A DNA stretch of 14,983 bases. Source: an uncultured Bacilli bacterium. GTDB lineage: Bacteria > Bacillota_I > Bacilli_A > RF39 > UBA660. A model generated the notes under the pieces. It saw only the letters and a program-made list of their open reading frames with translations, had not been told where the DNA came from and searched no databases. Positions 6,601 through 13,415 of the stretch are shown piece after piece. The stretch's first letter is position 1; each line of letters begins with the position of its first letter. A program made the position numbers and the translations under genes. The stretch lies in NCBI GenBank assembly GCA_944358275.1, contig CALVQZ010000010.1:1-14983 (forward strand), given 5' to 3'.

Positions 6601-7832
6601 TATTTAAATAATACCAAGAAATATTTTTTTTTGCCTCTTCTTATTACTACATATTTGTTATCTATTGCAAAATATTCTGATATAACAAATTCTAAATCTG
6701 TAATCTTTTCCCCATTTATACTTATACTTCCTGAACTAATAAGTTCTCTTGCTTCTCTTTTTGATGAGCATACACTAGAATTAACTAATAAATCTACTAT
6801 ATTTTCATCATTACTTATTTCATAATGAGGAACATTTTTAAATACATTATCTATTAGTGAAGAATCTAATTTCCTTATTTCTCCTTCAAATAGTATAGTA
6901 CTTATATTTAATGCTTTTTCATATTCTTCTTTTCCATGTAAATCAGTAATAATTTCTCTTGCAAGTGTTTTTTGTGCAAATCTTAAATGTGGTTCTTTAT
7001 TATGTTTATTCATTATATCTAATATTTCATCTTTAGATAAGAATGTAAATATTTTTAAATATGATTCACACATACTATCATCTGTATTTATAAGATATTG
7101 ATATAAATCATAAGATGATGTTTTATTTATATCTAACCATAGTGCATTCCCTTCTGATTTACCAAATTTATTACCATGAGCATCTAATACTAAAGGCATA
7201 GTAAATGCATATGCATCTTTTCCTGTTTTCTTTCTTATTAAATCAATACCTGTAGTTATATTTCCCCATTGATCTGAACCTTCTACTTGCATTATACAAT
7301 TTTTATTTTCAAATAAGTGAAGAAAATCATAACCTTGAAGCAGTGTATATGAAAATTCAGCATAAGTTATACCTGTTTCTAATCTTCTATTTATTATATC
7401 TTTATTAAGCATATAGTTAACATTTATATATTTACCTACATCTCTTAAAAACTCGATATAACTCATATCTTTAACCCAGTCATAATTATTTACTATTTCT
7501 GCTTTTCCTTCAAAAATTTTATCTACTTGCTTTTTTATTCCTTCTAAATTTTTATTTAAAATATCTTTATCAATTATTTCTCTTTCTGAAGTAGGTCTAG
7601 GATCTCCTATTAACCCAGTCGCACCACCTACTAAAAGAATTGGATGATGTCCGCATTTAGCTAATCTTTTTGCAGTAAGTAAAGATGAATAATGTCCTAA
7701 ATGAAGACTATCTGCTGTTGGATCTGTTCCCCAGTAGAATGTAATTTTTTCATTGTTTAATTTGTCTTCAATATCATCTCCTGCTACATCTTTAATTAAA
7801 CCTCTCCACTTTAATTCTTCAAATAAATTCAT
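6600..7832 (-). CDS. tyrS: Tyrosyl-tRNA synthetase
   Basis: This class I synthetase attaches tyrosine to tRNA-Tyr. The 410-aa protein has the Rossmann-fold catalytic domain with the HIGH-type motif HLGH (44-47) inside WGTDPTADSLHLGH. The tyrosine-binding region includes YTLLQGYDFLHL and QVEGSDQWGNITTG. The KMSKS-type loop is KFGKS (222-226). A C-terminal S4-like RNA-binding domain (about 343-408) contains SSKREARELISSGSI. The ATG has an AGGAGGT site (7838-7844). The leader carries a tyrosine T-box. The tyrS/rpsD convergent pairing is also found in Bacillus, from memory. Confidence 0.97.
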   Translation of the reverse strand: MNLFEELKWRGLIKDVAGDDIEDKLNNEKITFYWGTDPTADSLHLGHYSSLLTAKRLAKCGHHPILLVGGATGLIGDPRPTSEREIIDKDILNKNLEGIKKQVDKIFEGKAEIVNNYDWVKDMSYIEFLRDVGKYINVNYMLNKDIINRRLETGITYAEFSYTLLQGYDFLHLFENKNCIMQVEGSDQWGNITTGIDLIRKKTGKDAYAFTMPLVLDAHGNKFGKSEGNALWLDINKTSSYDLYQYLINTDDSMCESYLKIFTFLSKDEILDIMNKHNKEPHLRFAQKTLAREIITDLHGKEEYEKALNISTILFEGEIRKLDSSLIDNVFKNVPHYEISNDENIVDLLVNSSVCSSKREARELISSGSISINGEKITDLEFVISEYFAIDNKYVVIRRGKKKYFLVLFK

Positions 7833-7844
7833 ATAATACCTCCT

Positions 7845-8029
7845 AAAAAAAATCTATAAATCTGAGGGTTCAAAAGAACGGTACCACCTTAGTTCATAGA
7901 TTCTATGCTCTTTAATCTTTAACCGGATTTACGGATTGACAGTAATTCATTTACAAACAAGTTTAATTTTCACCAACCATTAAATCTCTACATTTTCTTA
8001 TGTGTAAACTACTAAAAATTATCAATATA
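7845..8029 (-). promoter_or_regulatory. T-box riboswitch, tyrosine-specific, controlling tyrS
   Basis: The core AAGGTGGTACCG (7879-7890) is followed by sequence able to form a terminator (outer arms AATCTAT / ATAGATT around a GTTC-TTTT-GAAC hairpin) and an 8-T tract (7845-7852) directly against the ribosome site. Stem I has AGTA, a GTTTACA/TGTAAAT helix, and the loop GAAT-TAC-T. The specifier is therefore TAC (7942-7944), a tyrosine codon. The layout matches the asnS T-box. Terminator pairing was done by eye and the exact fold is uncertain. Confidence 0.92.
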
Positions 8030-8034
8030 CACTT

Positions 8035-8063
8035 AATATAATTGTTTTTTTATATATTGTCAA
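8035..8063 (-). promoter_or_regulatory. Promoter of the tyrS T-box leader
   Basis: A perfect TTGACA (-35, 8058-8063), a 17-nt spacer and TATATT (-10, 8035-8040). The -35 begins at the base right after the stop codon of the YtxH-like gene. No terminator separates the two, so upstream read-through would also enter the T-box. Confidence 0.85.
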
Positions 8064-8459
8064 CTAACTTTCTAACTTATTAAGAATTTCTTTAGTAACG
8101 AATGCTAATTCTTTTTTAACAGAATTTGCAGCATCTTCAATTACAGGTTTACCTGTTTCTTTTGCTAATTCGATAAGTTCTTCTATTTTATTTTTTAATG
8201 CTTCACTCTTTTCTTTAGCAATAGATAAAACCTTTTCTTTATCTAAATCTTTAATATCTTTTTCAATTTCTTTTAATTTAGATTCTAATTTATCTTTAAT
8301 TTCATCAGCATCTAATCCTCTTACTTTATCCCATAAATTAGAAACTTTGTTAGCAAGTGCCTTTCTTGTTTCTTCTCCACTTTTAGGTGCAAATAAGAAA
8401 CCTAGTCCAAGACCAACTAAAGCACCTCCTAAAAATCCCATTTTACTTTTTTTACTCAT
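8064..8459 (-). CDS. YtxH-like protein
   Basis: A 131-aa protein with the YtxH signature: a short basic N-terminus, a glycine-rich hydrophobic segment (FLGGALVGLGLGFLFAPKSG, about residues 8-27), then the conserved GEETRK and a long charged amphipathic helix to the C-terminus. It is probably membrane-anchored with a cytoplasmic coiled-coil tail. YtxH in B. subtilis belongs to a general stress operon; the molecular role is unknown. The ATG at 8457-8459 is chosen over one seven codons upstream because AAGGAGG precedes it. The start overlaps the end of the DUF948 gene by 8 nt (ATGAGTAA), implying translational coupling. Confidence 0.85.
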   Translation of the reverse strand: MSKKSKMGFLGGALVGLGLGFLFAPKSGEETRKALANKVSNLWDKVRGLDADEIKDKLESKLKEIEKDIKDLDKEKVLSIAKEKSEALKNKIEELIELAKETGKPVIEDAANSVKKELAFVTKEILNKLES

Positions 8460-8754
8460 AATCTTCCTCCTTCTCATCATTATATTTCTTTTTACCTAAA
8501 CCTATTACTAAATTAGTTAATTTGTCGACTAATCTATTAGTTAAAAAAGAAATCTTATCTGTACAAAAATCAATAAGTCCAAAAATACCATCTAATGATT
8601 TTACTTTTTGGTCAACATTATCAACTATTCTATCTACTTTATTTAAAGTTTTAGTGAGTTTAATGACTAAAACTACTAAGGCAACTAATAAAACTATTGC
8701 TGCTACATATAAAAGAAGTGGTAAAGTAACTTGCGCAAATTCTAGAAATGTCAT
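8452..8754 (-). CDS. YtxG-like DUF948 membrane protein
   Basis: A 100-aa protein with an N-terminal membrane segment (about residues 9-32). Next comes a helical heptad-type region (LTKTLNKVDRIVDNVDQKVKSL) typical of DUF948/YtxG, then FLTNRLVDKLTNLVIGLGKKK and an acidic tail. YtxG and YtxH are adjacent in B. subtilis and related Bacilli, and the same pair occurs here. It overlaps the acidic 235-aa gene by 4 nt (ATGA at 8751-8754) and ytxH by 8 nt. AAGGAG (8765-8770) is the likely ribosome site. Confidence 0.82.
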   Translation of the reverse strand: MTFLEFAQVTLPLLLYVAAIVLLVALVVLVIKLTKTLNKVDRIVDNVDQKVKSLDGIFGLIDFCTDKISFLTNRLVDKLTNLVIGLGKKKYNDEKEEDYE

Positions 8755-9458
8755 TTTTCTTCATCTCCTTCATCATCTTTATACATACTATCTACTAGTG
8801 AATAAAAATCATCATCTGTAGTATCTTTTAATAATTCATCTATAGATTTAATCTTTTCATCTATTTCATCGTTTGTATTTTCTACTTCAACTTCAACTTC
8901 AACTACACTAGTATGTTCTTCAAATAAATCTATTGGTTTATTACCTAATTCCATTTTATTTTTTTCTTCACGAGTTTTAACTTCACCATAAGCTTTATTC
9001 ATAACATAGTCAATGTCAACCTTAGCATCATAATCATTAAGAAGTCCATCTTTAGTAGTTATATCTTCTTTTGAATAGTTCTTATCAAGCACACCATAAA
9101 CAGGAGATATTACTGGAGATGGTTTAAAAGTTTTCTTTGCACTTTTAATTTCTTTTTTCACATCAGGCTCATATTTATTATGCTCTCTTTCAAGTACATT
9201 TATACTCTTTGTTTTTTTTCTTTCTTCTTTAAAATCATCTTCCTCAAATATAATTGGGAATTTAAACTTTTCACTAACATCTATAAGCTCTCTATCACTA
9301 AAAGTATTTTCACTCACAGGAATTTTCTCTTTAGGTGGAGTTTCTATCTTTATCTCAGGTTTTTTTTTTTTTTTTTCTTCAATTTTTGTTATTTGAGGAA
9401 TTATTTCTTCTTTTTCTTCATCAATAAATACATTTTTTAATTTATCAAATAATCCCAT
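8751..9458 (-). CDS. Acidic low-complexity protein of unknown function (235 aa)
   Basis: The N-terminus MGLFDKLKNVFIDEE looks like an amphipathic helix. The rest is rich in Lys and Glu/Asp and probably largely disordered, with KKKKK at about residues 31-35 and VEVEVE at about 188-193. The island FKPSPVISPVYGVLDKNYSK (about 111-130) stands out; I remember the ISPVYGVLDKNY motif in uncharacterised proteins of related gut Bacilli. No signal peptide or membrane segment is seen. The gene contains a 17-base A tract and a three-copy GAAGTT repeat. It begins 9 nt after the lipoprotein gene and overlaps the DUF948 gene by 4 nt, so it belongs to that operon. The function is unknown. Confidence 0.72.
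   Translation of the reverse strand: MGLFDKLKNVFIDEEKEEIIPQITKIEEKKKKKPEIKIETPPKEKIPVSENTFSDRELIDVSEKFKFPIIFEEDDFKEERKKTKSINVLEREHNKYEPDVKKEIKSAKKTFKPSPVISPVYGVLDKNYSKEDITTKDGLLNDYDAKVDIDYVMNKAYGEVKTREEKNKMELGNKPIDLFEEHTSVVEVEVEVENTNDEIDEKIKSIDELLKDTTDDDFYSLVDSMYKDDEGDEEK
8885..8902 (-). repeat. Three-copy hexamer repeat (GAAGTT) in the acidic protein gene
   Basis: Three perfect tandem copies encode the Val-Glu alternation (VEVEVE). The unit is a multiple of three, so copy-number change would only alter length by two residues. Confidence 0.8.
9360..9376 (-). repeat. 17-A mononucleotide tract inside a coding region
   Basis: Seventeen consecutive A (coding strand) encode the end of a Glu codon and five Lys codons. 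A one-base length change in either direction brings a stop within about four codons after the tract (AAC CTG AGA TAA, or ACC TGA). This makes it a candidate slippage site. Confidence 0.9.
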
Positions 9459-9467
9459 AATGCACCT

Positions 9468-10115
9468 CTATTCGTTTCCTTCATTACCAATATTATTTTC
9501 ATCTGACACTTCTTCATACTCATCATATTCGTTTATATAATCTATAAACTTACCCTCATTTCTAGGAGTATAAAAGTCAAAAGTTTCTTCACTTAATGAA
9601 ACATCTTCACCTTCTATTGTAGATTTTACAACCACATTATTAAACTTTAGTGAATTTAATATACAAGAGATGTTTATAAGATTTTTACCAATATCTTCCT
9701 CTCTTACATAAGTTTCTATAGAAGCATAATTATAATAAACTTTTATTCTATAAAGATCATCTTCTTTAGATATTTCTACATATCCTAAAGTATCATTATA
9801 CTCTAACACATTAGAATAATACAAAGATGGATCTATAGTATAATCTATCTTAGTACCATAATAATATGATACCATATCTACAAACATATAGTAGTAACTA
9901 TCATCATATTGTAATTTTTCATTATAATTATTACTCTTAACTAACTTTACACCACTAGGAAGATAATACTTATATCCTTTAGAATATACATTCACAAGCG
10001 ATGTTTCTTTACCTAAAAATGTTTTAAATATTGAATCATAATCATTCATATTTACTGCATTATTACAACCAGTTAGAACAAATAAACACAATATCAAAAT
10101 TATAAATTTTCTCAT
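9468..10115 (-). CDS. Lipoprotein of unknown function (215 aa)
   Basis: The signal peptide MRKFIILILCLFVLTGC ends in lipobox LTGC with Cys17 as the predicted lipidated residue, so the mature protein should be tethered outside the membrane. The body is very Tyr-rich (YKYYLPSGVKLV, SYYYMFVDMVSYYYG, RIKVYYNYASIETYV), suggesting a beta-rich compact domain. The tail after about residue 195 is strongly acidic. I remember similar proteins beside ytxG/ytxH-like genes in gut Bacilli, with no known function. An AGGTGA site (10120-10125) supports the start. It leads the lipoprotein/acidic protein/YtxGH operon; its stop at 9468-9470 abuts the ribosome site of the next gene. Confidence 0.8.
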   Translation of the reverse strand: MRKFIILILCLFVLTGCNNAVNMNDYDSIFKTFLGKETSLVNVYSKGYKYYLPSGVKLVKSNNYNEKLQYDDSYYYMFVDMVSYYYGTKIDYTIDPSLYYSNVLEYNDTLGYVEISKEDDLYRIKVYYNYASIETYVREEDIGKNLINISCILNSLKFNNVVVKSTIEGEDVSLSEETFDFYTPRNEGKFIDYINEYDEYEEVSDENNIGNEGNE

Positions 10116-10136
10116 GAGTTCACCTACTCTTCTTAT

Positions 10137-10145
10137 ATTATAACA
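10137..10145 (-). promoter_or_regulatory. Extended -10 promoter of the lipoprotein/YtxGH operon
   Basis: TGT-TATAAT (10137-10145) is an extended -10 element with no good -35. The ATG lies about 21 nt further on. It overlaps the 8-bp palindrome ACACGTGT. Confidence 0.6.
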
Positions 10146-10176
10146 CGTGTTTTAAAAAATATCTATAAAAAAGAAT

Positions 10177-10797
10177 TTATTTACGATATATTGCCATATA
10201 AATTGGTCCTAATTTCATAAACTTTTCTTCATATTCAGTAGTTATTACATCTTCATCTTTATGTAAATCGCAACTTATTTTTTCAAGTTTATAACCATAA
10301 TTACTTAAAGAACAAAGAGAATATTCAAACAATTTTCTATTATCAGTCTTTTGTATTATTAAACTCTTGTCCTTAAAAATATTATCATACAATCTTAAAA
10401 ATCTAAAATTAGTAAGTCTTCTTTTCTCATGCCTTTCTTTAGGCCATGGATCAGAAAAATTCAAATAAAGGCAAGATACTTCTTTATCAAATACTAAATT
10501 TATATCTTCAGCATCCATTCTAATTATCTTTAAATTAGATAAATTATAATCTTCTATTTTCTTTATTGCTCTTGCAATTGCAGAATCATATTTTTCTATA
10601 CCTATAAAATTTATATCTGGATACTTTATAGCATTCTCAAGAATAAATTTACCCTTACCCATACCTATTTCTATATATATTTCATTATTATTAGAAAAAA
10701 CACTATTCCATTTACCACGATAATCTTTTGGATTATTTACAATATATTTTGAATTACTAATCAATAATTTTTCGTCTTTTAATTTTCTAAGTCTCAT
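10177..10797 (-). CDS. trmB: tRNA (guanine-N7-)-methyltransferase
   Basis: TrmB methylates N7 of G46 in the variable loop of tRNAs, using S-adenosylmethionine. The 206-aa protein has the SAM-binding motif IEIGMGKGKF (42-51) and an acidic motif around IGIEKYDSA. The family signature NFSDPWPKERHEKRRLT lies at 113-129 and the C-terminal TEYEEKF (187-193) is conserved in TrmB. The start has GAGGTGG four bases upstream, and a TGT-TATAAT extended -10 lies at 10833-10841. No terminator hairpin is evident before the lipoprotein promoter, so some read-through into that operon is possible. In B. subtilis trmB also lies on the ytxG/ytxH side of tyrS, from memory. Confidence 0.96.
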   Translation of the reverse strand: MRLRKLKDEKLLISNSKYIVNNPKDYRGKWNSVFSNNNEIYIEIGMGKGKFILENAIKYPDINFIGIEKYDSAIARAIKKIEDYNLSNLKIIRMDAEDINLVFDKEVSCLYLNFSDPWPKERHEKRRLTNFRFLRLYDNIFKDKSLIIQKTDNRKLFEYSLCSLSNYGYKLEKISCDLHKDEDVITTEYEEKFMKLGPIYMAIYRK

Positions 10798-10832
10798 CTT
10801 GCCACCTCATTTAATAATTAAACACATATATA

Positions 10833-10864
10833 ATTATAACAAAAATATTACTTTTGCATATACT
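10833..10864. promoter_or_regulatory. Overlapping divergent promoters for trmB and the coiled-coil gene
   Basis: Minus strand: extended -10 TGT-TATAAT (10833-10841) toward trmB. Plus strand: ATAACA (10836-10841), a 17-nt spacer and TATACT (10859-10864) toward the 86-aa gene. The plus -35 sits on the minus -10, so the two polymerases would compete for the same bases. The plus promoter is only a partial consensus match. Confidence 0.5.
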
Positions 10865-10891
10865 TTAATGAAAGGTTTTTTAGGTGAAAAT

Positions 10892-11152
10892 ATGAAAGAT
10901 AGAAATAATCAAATGATTATGCCATTTCCAAATCAATTTTTAAATCAACAAATTCCTAATCAACAATTGTTTCCTATGATGCCAACAGAACTTGAAAATA
11001 GAATAAATTCATTAGAAAGAATGGTTAGAAGATTAGACGCAAGAGTATCAAAATTAGAAGGAAATACTGGAGTATATAACAATGAATATAATACAAGTAT
11101 ACCTGATGCGTATAATCAAAATATGTATCCAAATTCAATGCATATGATGTAA
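10892..11152 (+). CDS. Small coiled-coil protein with Asn/Gln/Met-rich flanks (86 aa)
   Basis: The protein has a Met/Pro/Asn/Gln-rich head (residues 1-31, e.g. FPNQFLNQQIPNQQLF) and a short heptad coiled coil ELENRINSLERMVRRLDARV (about 33-52). A Tyr/Asn/Met-rich tail ends HMM. This shape (tiny coiled coil between low-complexity arms) is seen in uncharacterised, often coat- or surface-associated, proteins of Bacilli; the role is not known. The ATG at 10892 is chosen because AGGTGAA lies just upstream (10882-10888). An in-frame ATG 31 codons earlier lacks a ribosome site and overlaps the promoter region. It is a single-gene unit with its own terminator. Confidence 0.72.
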   Translation: MKDRNNQMIMPFPNQFLNQQIPNQQLFPMMPTELENRINSLERMVRRLDARVSKLEGNTGVYNNEYNTSIPDAYNQNMYPNSMHMM

Positions 11153-11172
11153 AAACCCATAAAAGGGTTTTT
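11151..11172. terminator. Bidirectional terminator between the coiled-coil gene and the 224-aa gene
   Basis: AAAAACCC (11151-11158) and GGGTTTTT (11165-11172) form an 8-bp stem with a 6-nt loop and a T run on either strand. It overlaps the stop of the 86-aa gene and lies 9 nt beyond the stop of the 224-aa minus-strand gene, ending the rimM-trmD operon. Confidence 0.88.
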
Positions 11173-11181
11173 ATTTTTGTA

Positions 11182-11856
11182 TTATTTAAGCATTTTTATT
11201 TTGTTATCACATACTTTTATTACCTGTTCATATAAACTTTTTTTCGTATAAAAAACATTTATTTTATAACTATTAAGCATATCAACTAATCTTTGTCTTT
11301 CATTATCTATACTTTCTTTTAAAAATTCTTTATCAAATACACTTTGAATCATATCTCTTACTAAATCATTATTCGTATCACTATTATTTTCTAAGTTAGA
11401 AAAATCATATTCTTCTATTGTTTGTATACTTTTTTCTTTTTCAAAACTTTCATTATATTCTATATCTATGTATGGTTTAGAAGTAAATAATACTATTTTA
11501 CCACTAGATACTAATGAATTTATTTCAAGAGGTATATAAACAGTTTCTAAATCTAATTCATAATACATTATATTATATAAAGTGTGCGTCCATATACCAT
11601 TATATTTGCATGGTACTGTAGTAAAAATTGTGCCTTTTTTTGCACTATAAAAATTTACTATATCTTCATAATTTTCATCAAAATAAATATCATACATATC
11701 TATTACTTTTTTATAAAAATCACTATCTTCATAACTATCATATAATTTTTCTAATTTATGTAGTCTATCTATATATAAATCGATAACTTCTTCAAATCCT
11801 CTTATATTCTCTTTATTTTCCTTACTAAGTTCTATTTCTTTTAATCTAAACTTCAT
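11182..11856 (-). CDS. Hypothetical protein downstream of trmD (224 aa)
   Basis: The function was not recognised. The protein is acidic and soluble-looking, without a signal peptide. The N-terminal third is helical and charged (LSKENKENIRGFEEVIDLYI), and the centre appears beta-rich with many aromatic residues (TIFTTVPCKYNGIWTHTLYN, then LETVYIPLEINSLVSSGKIV). A probable helical C-terminus follows an acidic linker (about 145-165). It starts 8 nt after the trmD stop with only a weak AGGTAGAG-type ribosome site in the trmD 3' end, so it is probably translated through coupling. It is the last gene of the operon. Confidence 0.68.
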   Translation of the reverse strand: MKFRLKEIELSKENKENIRGFEEVIDLYIDRLHKLEKLYDSYEDSDFYKKVIDMYDIYFDENYEDIVNFYSAKKGTIFTTVPCKYNGIWTHTLYNIMYYELDLETVYIPLEINSLVSSGKIVLFTSKPYIDIEYNESFEKEKSIQTIEEYDFSNLENNSDTNNDLVRDMIQSVFDKEFLKESIDNERQRLVDMLNSYKINVFYTKKSLYEQVIKVCDNKIKMLK

Positions 11857-11864
11857 ACAACACT

Positions 11865-12944
11865 CTACCTACTTTTACCTGTTTTTTCTATAATTTCTTC
11901 TTTGGAATATACTCTTTTTGAATTAAACATTTTAACTATATAATCAATTTTCTTTAATGCAGAATTTCTATATTCAATACCTAAAGCTTTAGCATATTCA
12001 TTCATAATTAAACTTCTTAACCTATCCGCTTCATCTAATACTAAAAAATCATCATCAGTAGATTCTGTTTCAAGTACTTTCATCATTAAAACTAACAATT
12101 GCTGAATCTTTTTATCAACATTCTTTTTTGCAATTATCTTTGATAGTGCTGGTTCAGTAATCTTTAATCTTTTAACACTTATTACATCAGTTCTTTTAGC
12201 ATTATTTTTAGGATTTGTAGAATAACCTTTAAATTCACTATAACTTAATTTACCACTCATCGTGCTTCTTATAAGCAAGTATTTATACATTAAATCAGGG
12301 CGTCTTTCACTAGTTCTTTTCTCACTTTCTTCCCTTCTCCAATCATCTATTTTCTTATGATCGCCAGATAATAATACATCGGGAACCTTCATACCTTCAT
12401 ATTCTCTTGGCTTTGTATATGTTGGATAATCTAATCTATCATTATTAAATGAATCATTTAAGTGAGATCCTTCATCTATTACACCATCTAATAGTCTTAC
12501 AACTGAGTCAGTTATAACCATACTTGGAAGTTCTCCACCTGTTAACACATAATCTCCAATACTAAGTTCCATATCACATATGCTTCTTATTCTCTCATCA
12601 AATCCTTCATAATGTCCACAAACTAAAATTAAATGTTCTTCTTTTGAAAGATTATATGCGATTTTTTGATTATACTTAATACCTTGTGGTGTCATAAGTA
12701 TTACTTTACTATTTGTTTTTTTTAAACTCTTAACTGCATCAAATATAGGTTGACACATAAGAACCATACCACTACCACCACCATATGGAGTATCATCTAC
12801 TTTCTTGTGTTTATCTAAAGAATAATCTCTTATATTAGTAGTCTTTATATCTACAATTTTTTTATTTAATGCACTCTTAATTATAGATGTATTTAAAAAT
12901 CCATTATACATCTCTGGAAACAAAGTTAAAATGTCTATTTTCAT
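11865..12944 (-). CDS. trmD: tRNA (guanine-N1)-methyltransferase TrmD with a C-terminal extension
   Basis: TrmD forms m1G37 next to the anticodon and prevents +1 frameshifting. Residues 1 to about 225 make a complete SPOUT/TrmD: LFPEMYNGF, YGGGSGMV, and the trefoil-knot SAM site MTPQGIKYNQ ... CGHYEGFDERI ... SIGDYVLTGGELPSMV. YEGMKVPDVLLSGDHKKIDD and WRREESEKRTSERRPDL follow. Usual TrmD proteins end near here (about 240-250 aa), but this one runs to 359 aa. The extra 134 residues are Lys-rich and helical-looking, with SVKRLKITEPALSKIIAKKN, QQLLVLMMKVLE and LVLDEADRLRSLIMNEYAK; I could not name this domain. AGGAGGG overlaps the rimM stop and supports the start. Confidence 0.95.
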   Translation of the reverse strand: MKIDILTLFPEMYNGFLNTSIIKSALNKKIVDIKTTNIRDYSLDKHKKVDDTPYGGGSGMVLMCQPIFDAVKSLKKTNSKVILMTPQGIKYNQKIAYNLSKEEHLILVCGHYEGFDERIRSICDMELSIGDYVLTGGELPSMVITDSVVRLLDGVIDEGSHLNDSFNNDRLDYPTYTKPREYEGMKVPDVLLSGDHKKIDDWRREESEKRTSERRPDLMYKYLLIRSTMSGKLSYSEFKGYSTNPKNNAKRTDVISVKRLKITEPALSKIIAKKNVDKKIQQLLVLMMKVLETESTDDDFLVLDEADRLRSLIMNEYAKALGIEYRNSALKKIDYIVKMFNSKRVYSKEEIIEKTGKSR

Positions 12945-12952
12945 ATGCCCTC

Positions 12953-13408
12953 CTACATTAAATTATCAGGTAATTTTAGATAAACAATCTTTTTAATATC
13001 ATCTTTTTTTTCTATGAATTCATCTACATAAGGAATCATCACTCCATTATCAAGAATGAGTATCTTATGAGCTTTACTTTCTAAAATATTTTCTATTTTA
13101 TACTTTTTTTCATTTATAATAGCACTATAACTATACAAATCTTCATCTATAAAACTATCTATATCTTCTCTTTTTATATATACATCACTACCCTTTAGTT
13201 CAATAATATCATTTATATTATTTATACCAACTAAAGTAACCATATCATATTGCTTATGTTTTCTATATGAATTTATTATAAATTCTTTGTTCTTTATATA
13301 TATTTTAAAACCTTTTATAAAAAGCAAATCCTTTCTACTAAAATCACTTAATATTCTTATTTCACCCTTAATACCATGCGTGTTAACATATTTACCTATC
13401 TTAATCAT
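12953..13408 (-). CDS. rimM: Ribosome maturation factor RimM
   Basis: RimM binds S19 and assists maturation of the 30S head. The 151-aa protein begins MIKIGKYVNTHGIKGEIRI, the family's first beta-barrel signature. A PRC-barrel-like half follows (about 80-151), containing DLYSYSAIINEKKYKIENIL, DNGVMIPYVDEFIEKKD and VYLKLPDNL. The ATG at 13406-13408 is preferred over an upstream ATG 15 codons earlier because AGGTGTA (13411-13417) is its ribosome site, overlapping the stop of the RNA methyltransferase gene. trmD follows 8 nt later. rpsP and rplS, commonly in the same cluster in other bacteria, are absent from this operon. Confidence 0.95.
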   Translation of the reverse strand: MIKIGKYVNTHGIKGEIRILSDFSRKDLLFIKGFKIYIKNKEFIINSYRKHKQYDMVTLVGINNINDIIELKGSDVYIKREDIDSFIDEDLYSYSAIINEKKYKIENILESKAHKILILDNGVMIPYVDEFIEKKDDIKKIVYLKLPDNLM

Positions 13409-13415
13409 AATACAC

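Noticed and set aside
10143..10151. ACACGTGT palindrome as a regulator operator
   Set aside because: There is a single 8-bp copy with no second occurrence or adjacent regulator, so it is too short to support an operator. It is noted only within the promoter entry.
11868..12269. TrmD extension as a separate downstream gene or frameshift artefact
   Set aside because: The frame is continuous, no stop interrupts it, and the internal ATG near residue 229 has no convincing ribosome site. It was kept as a TrmD extension.
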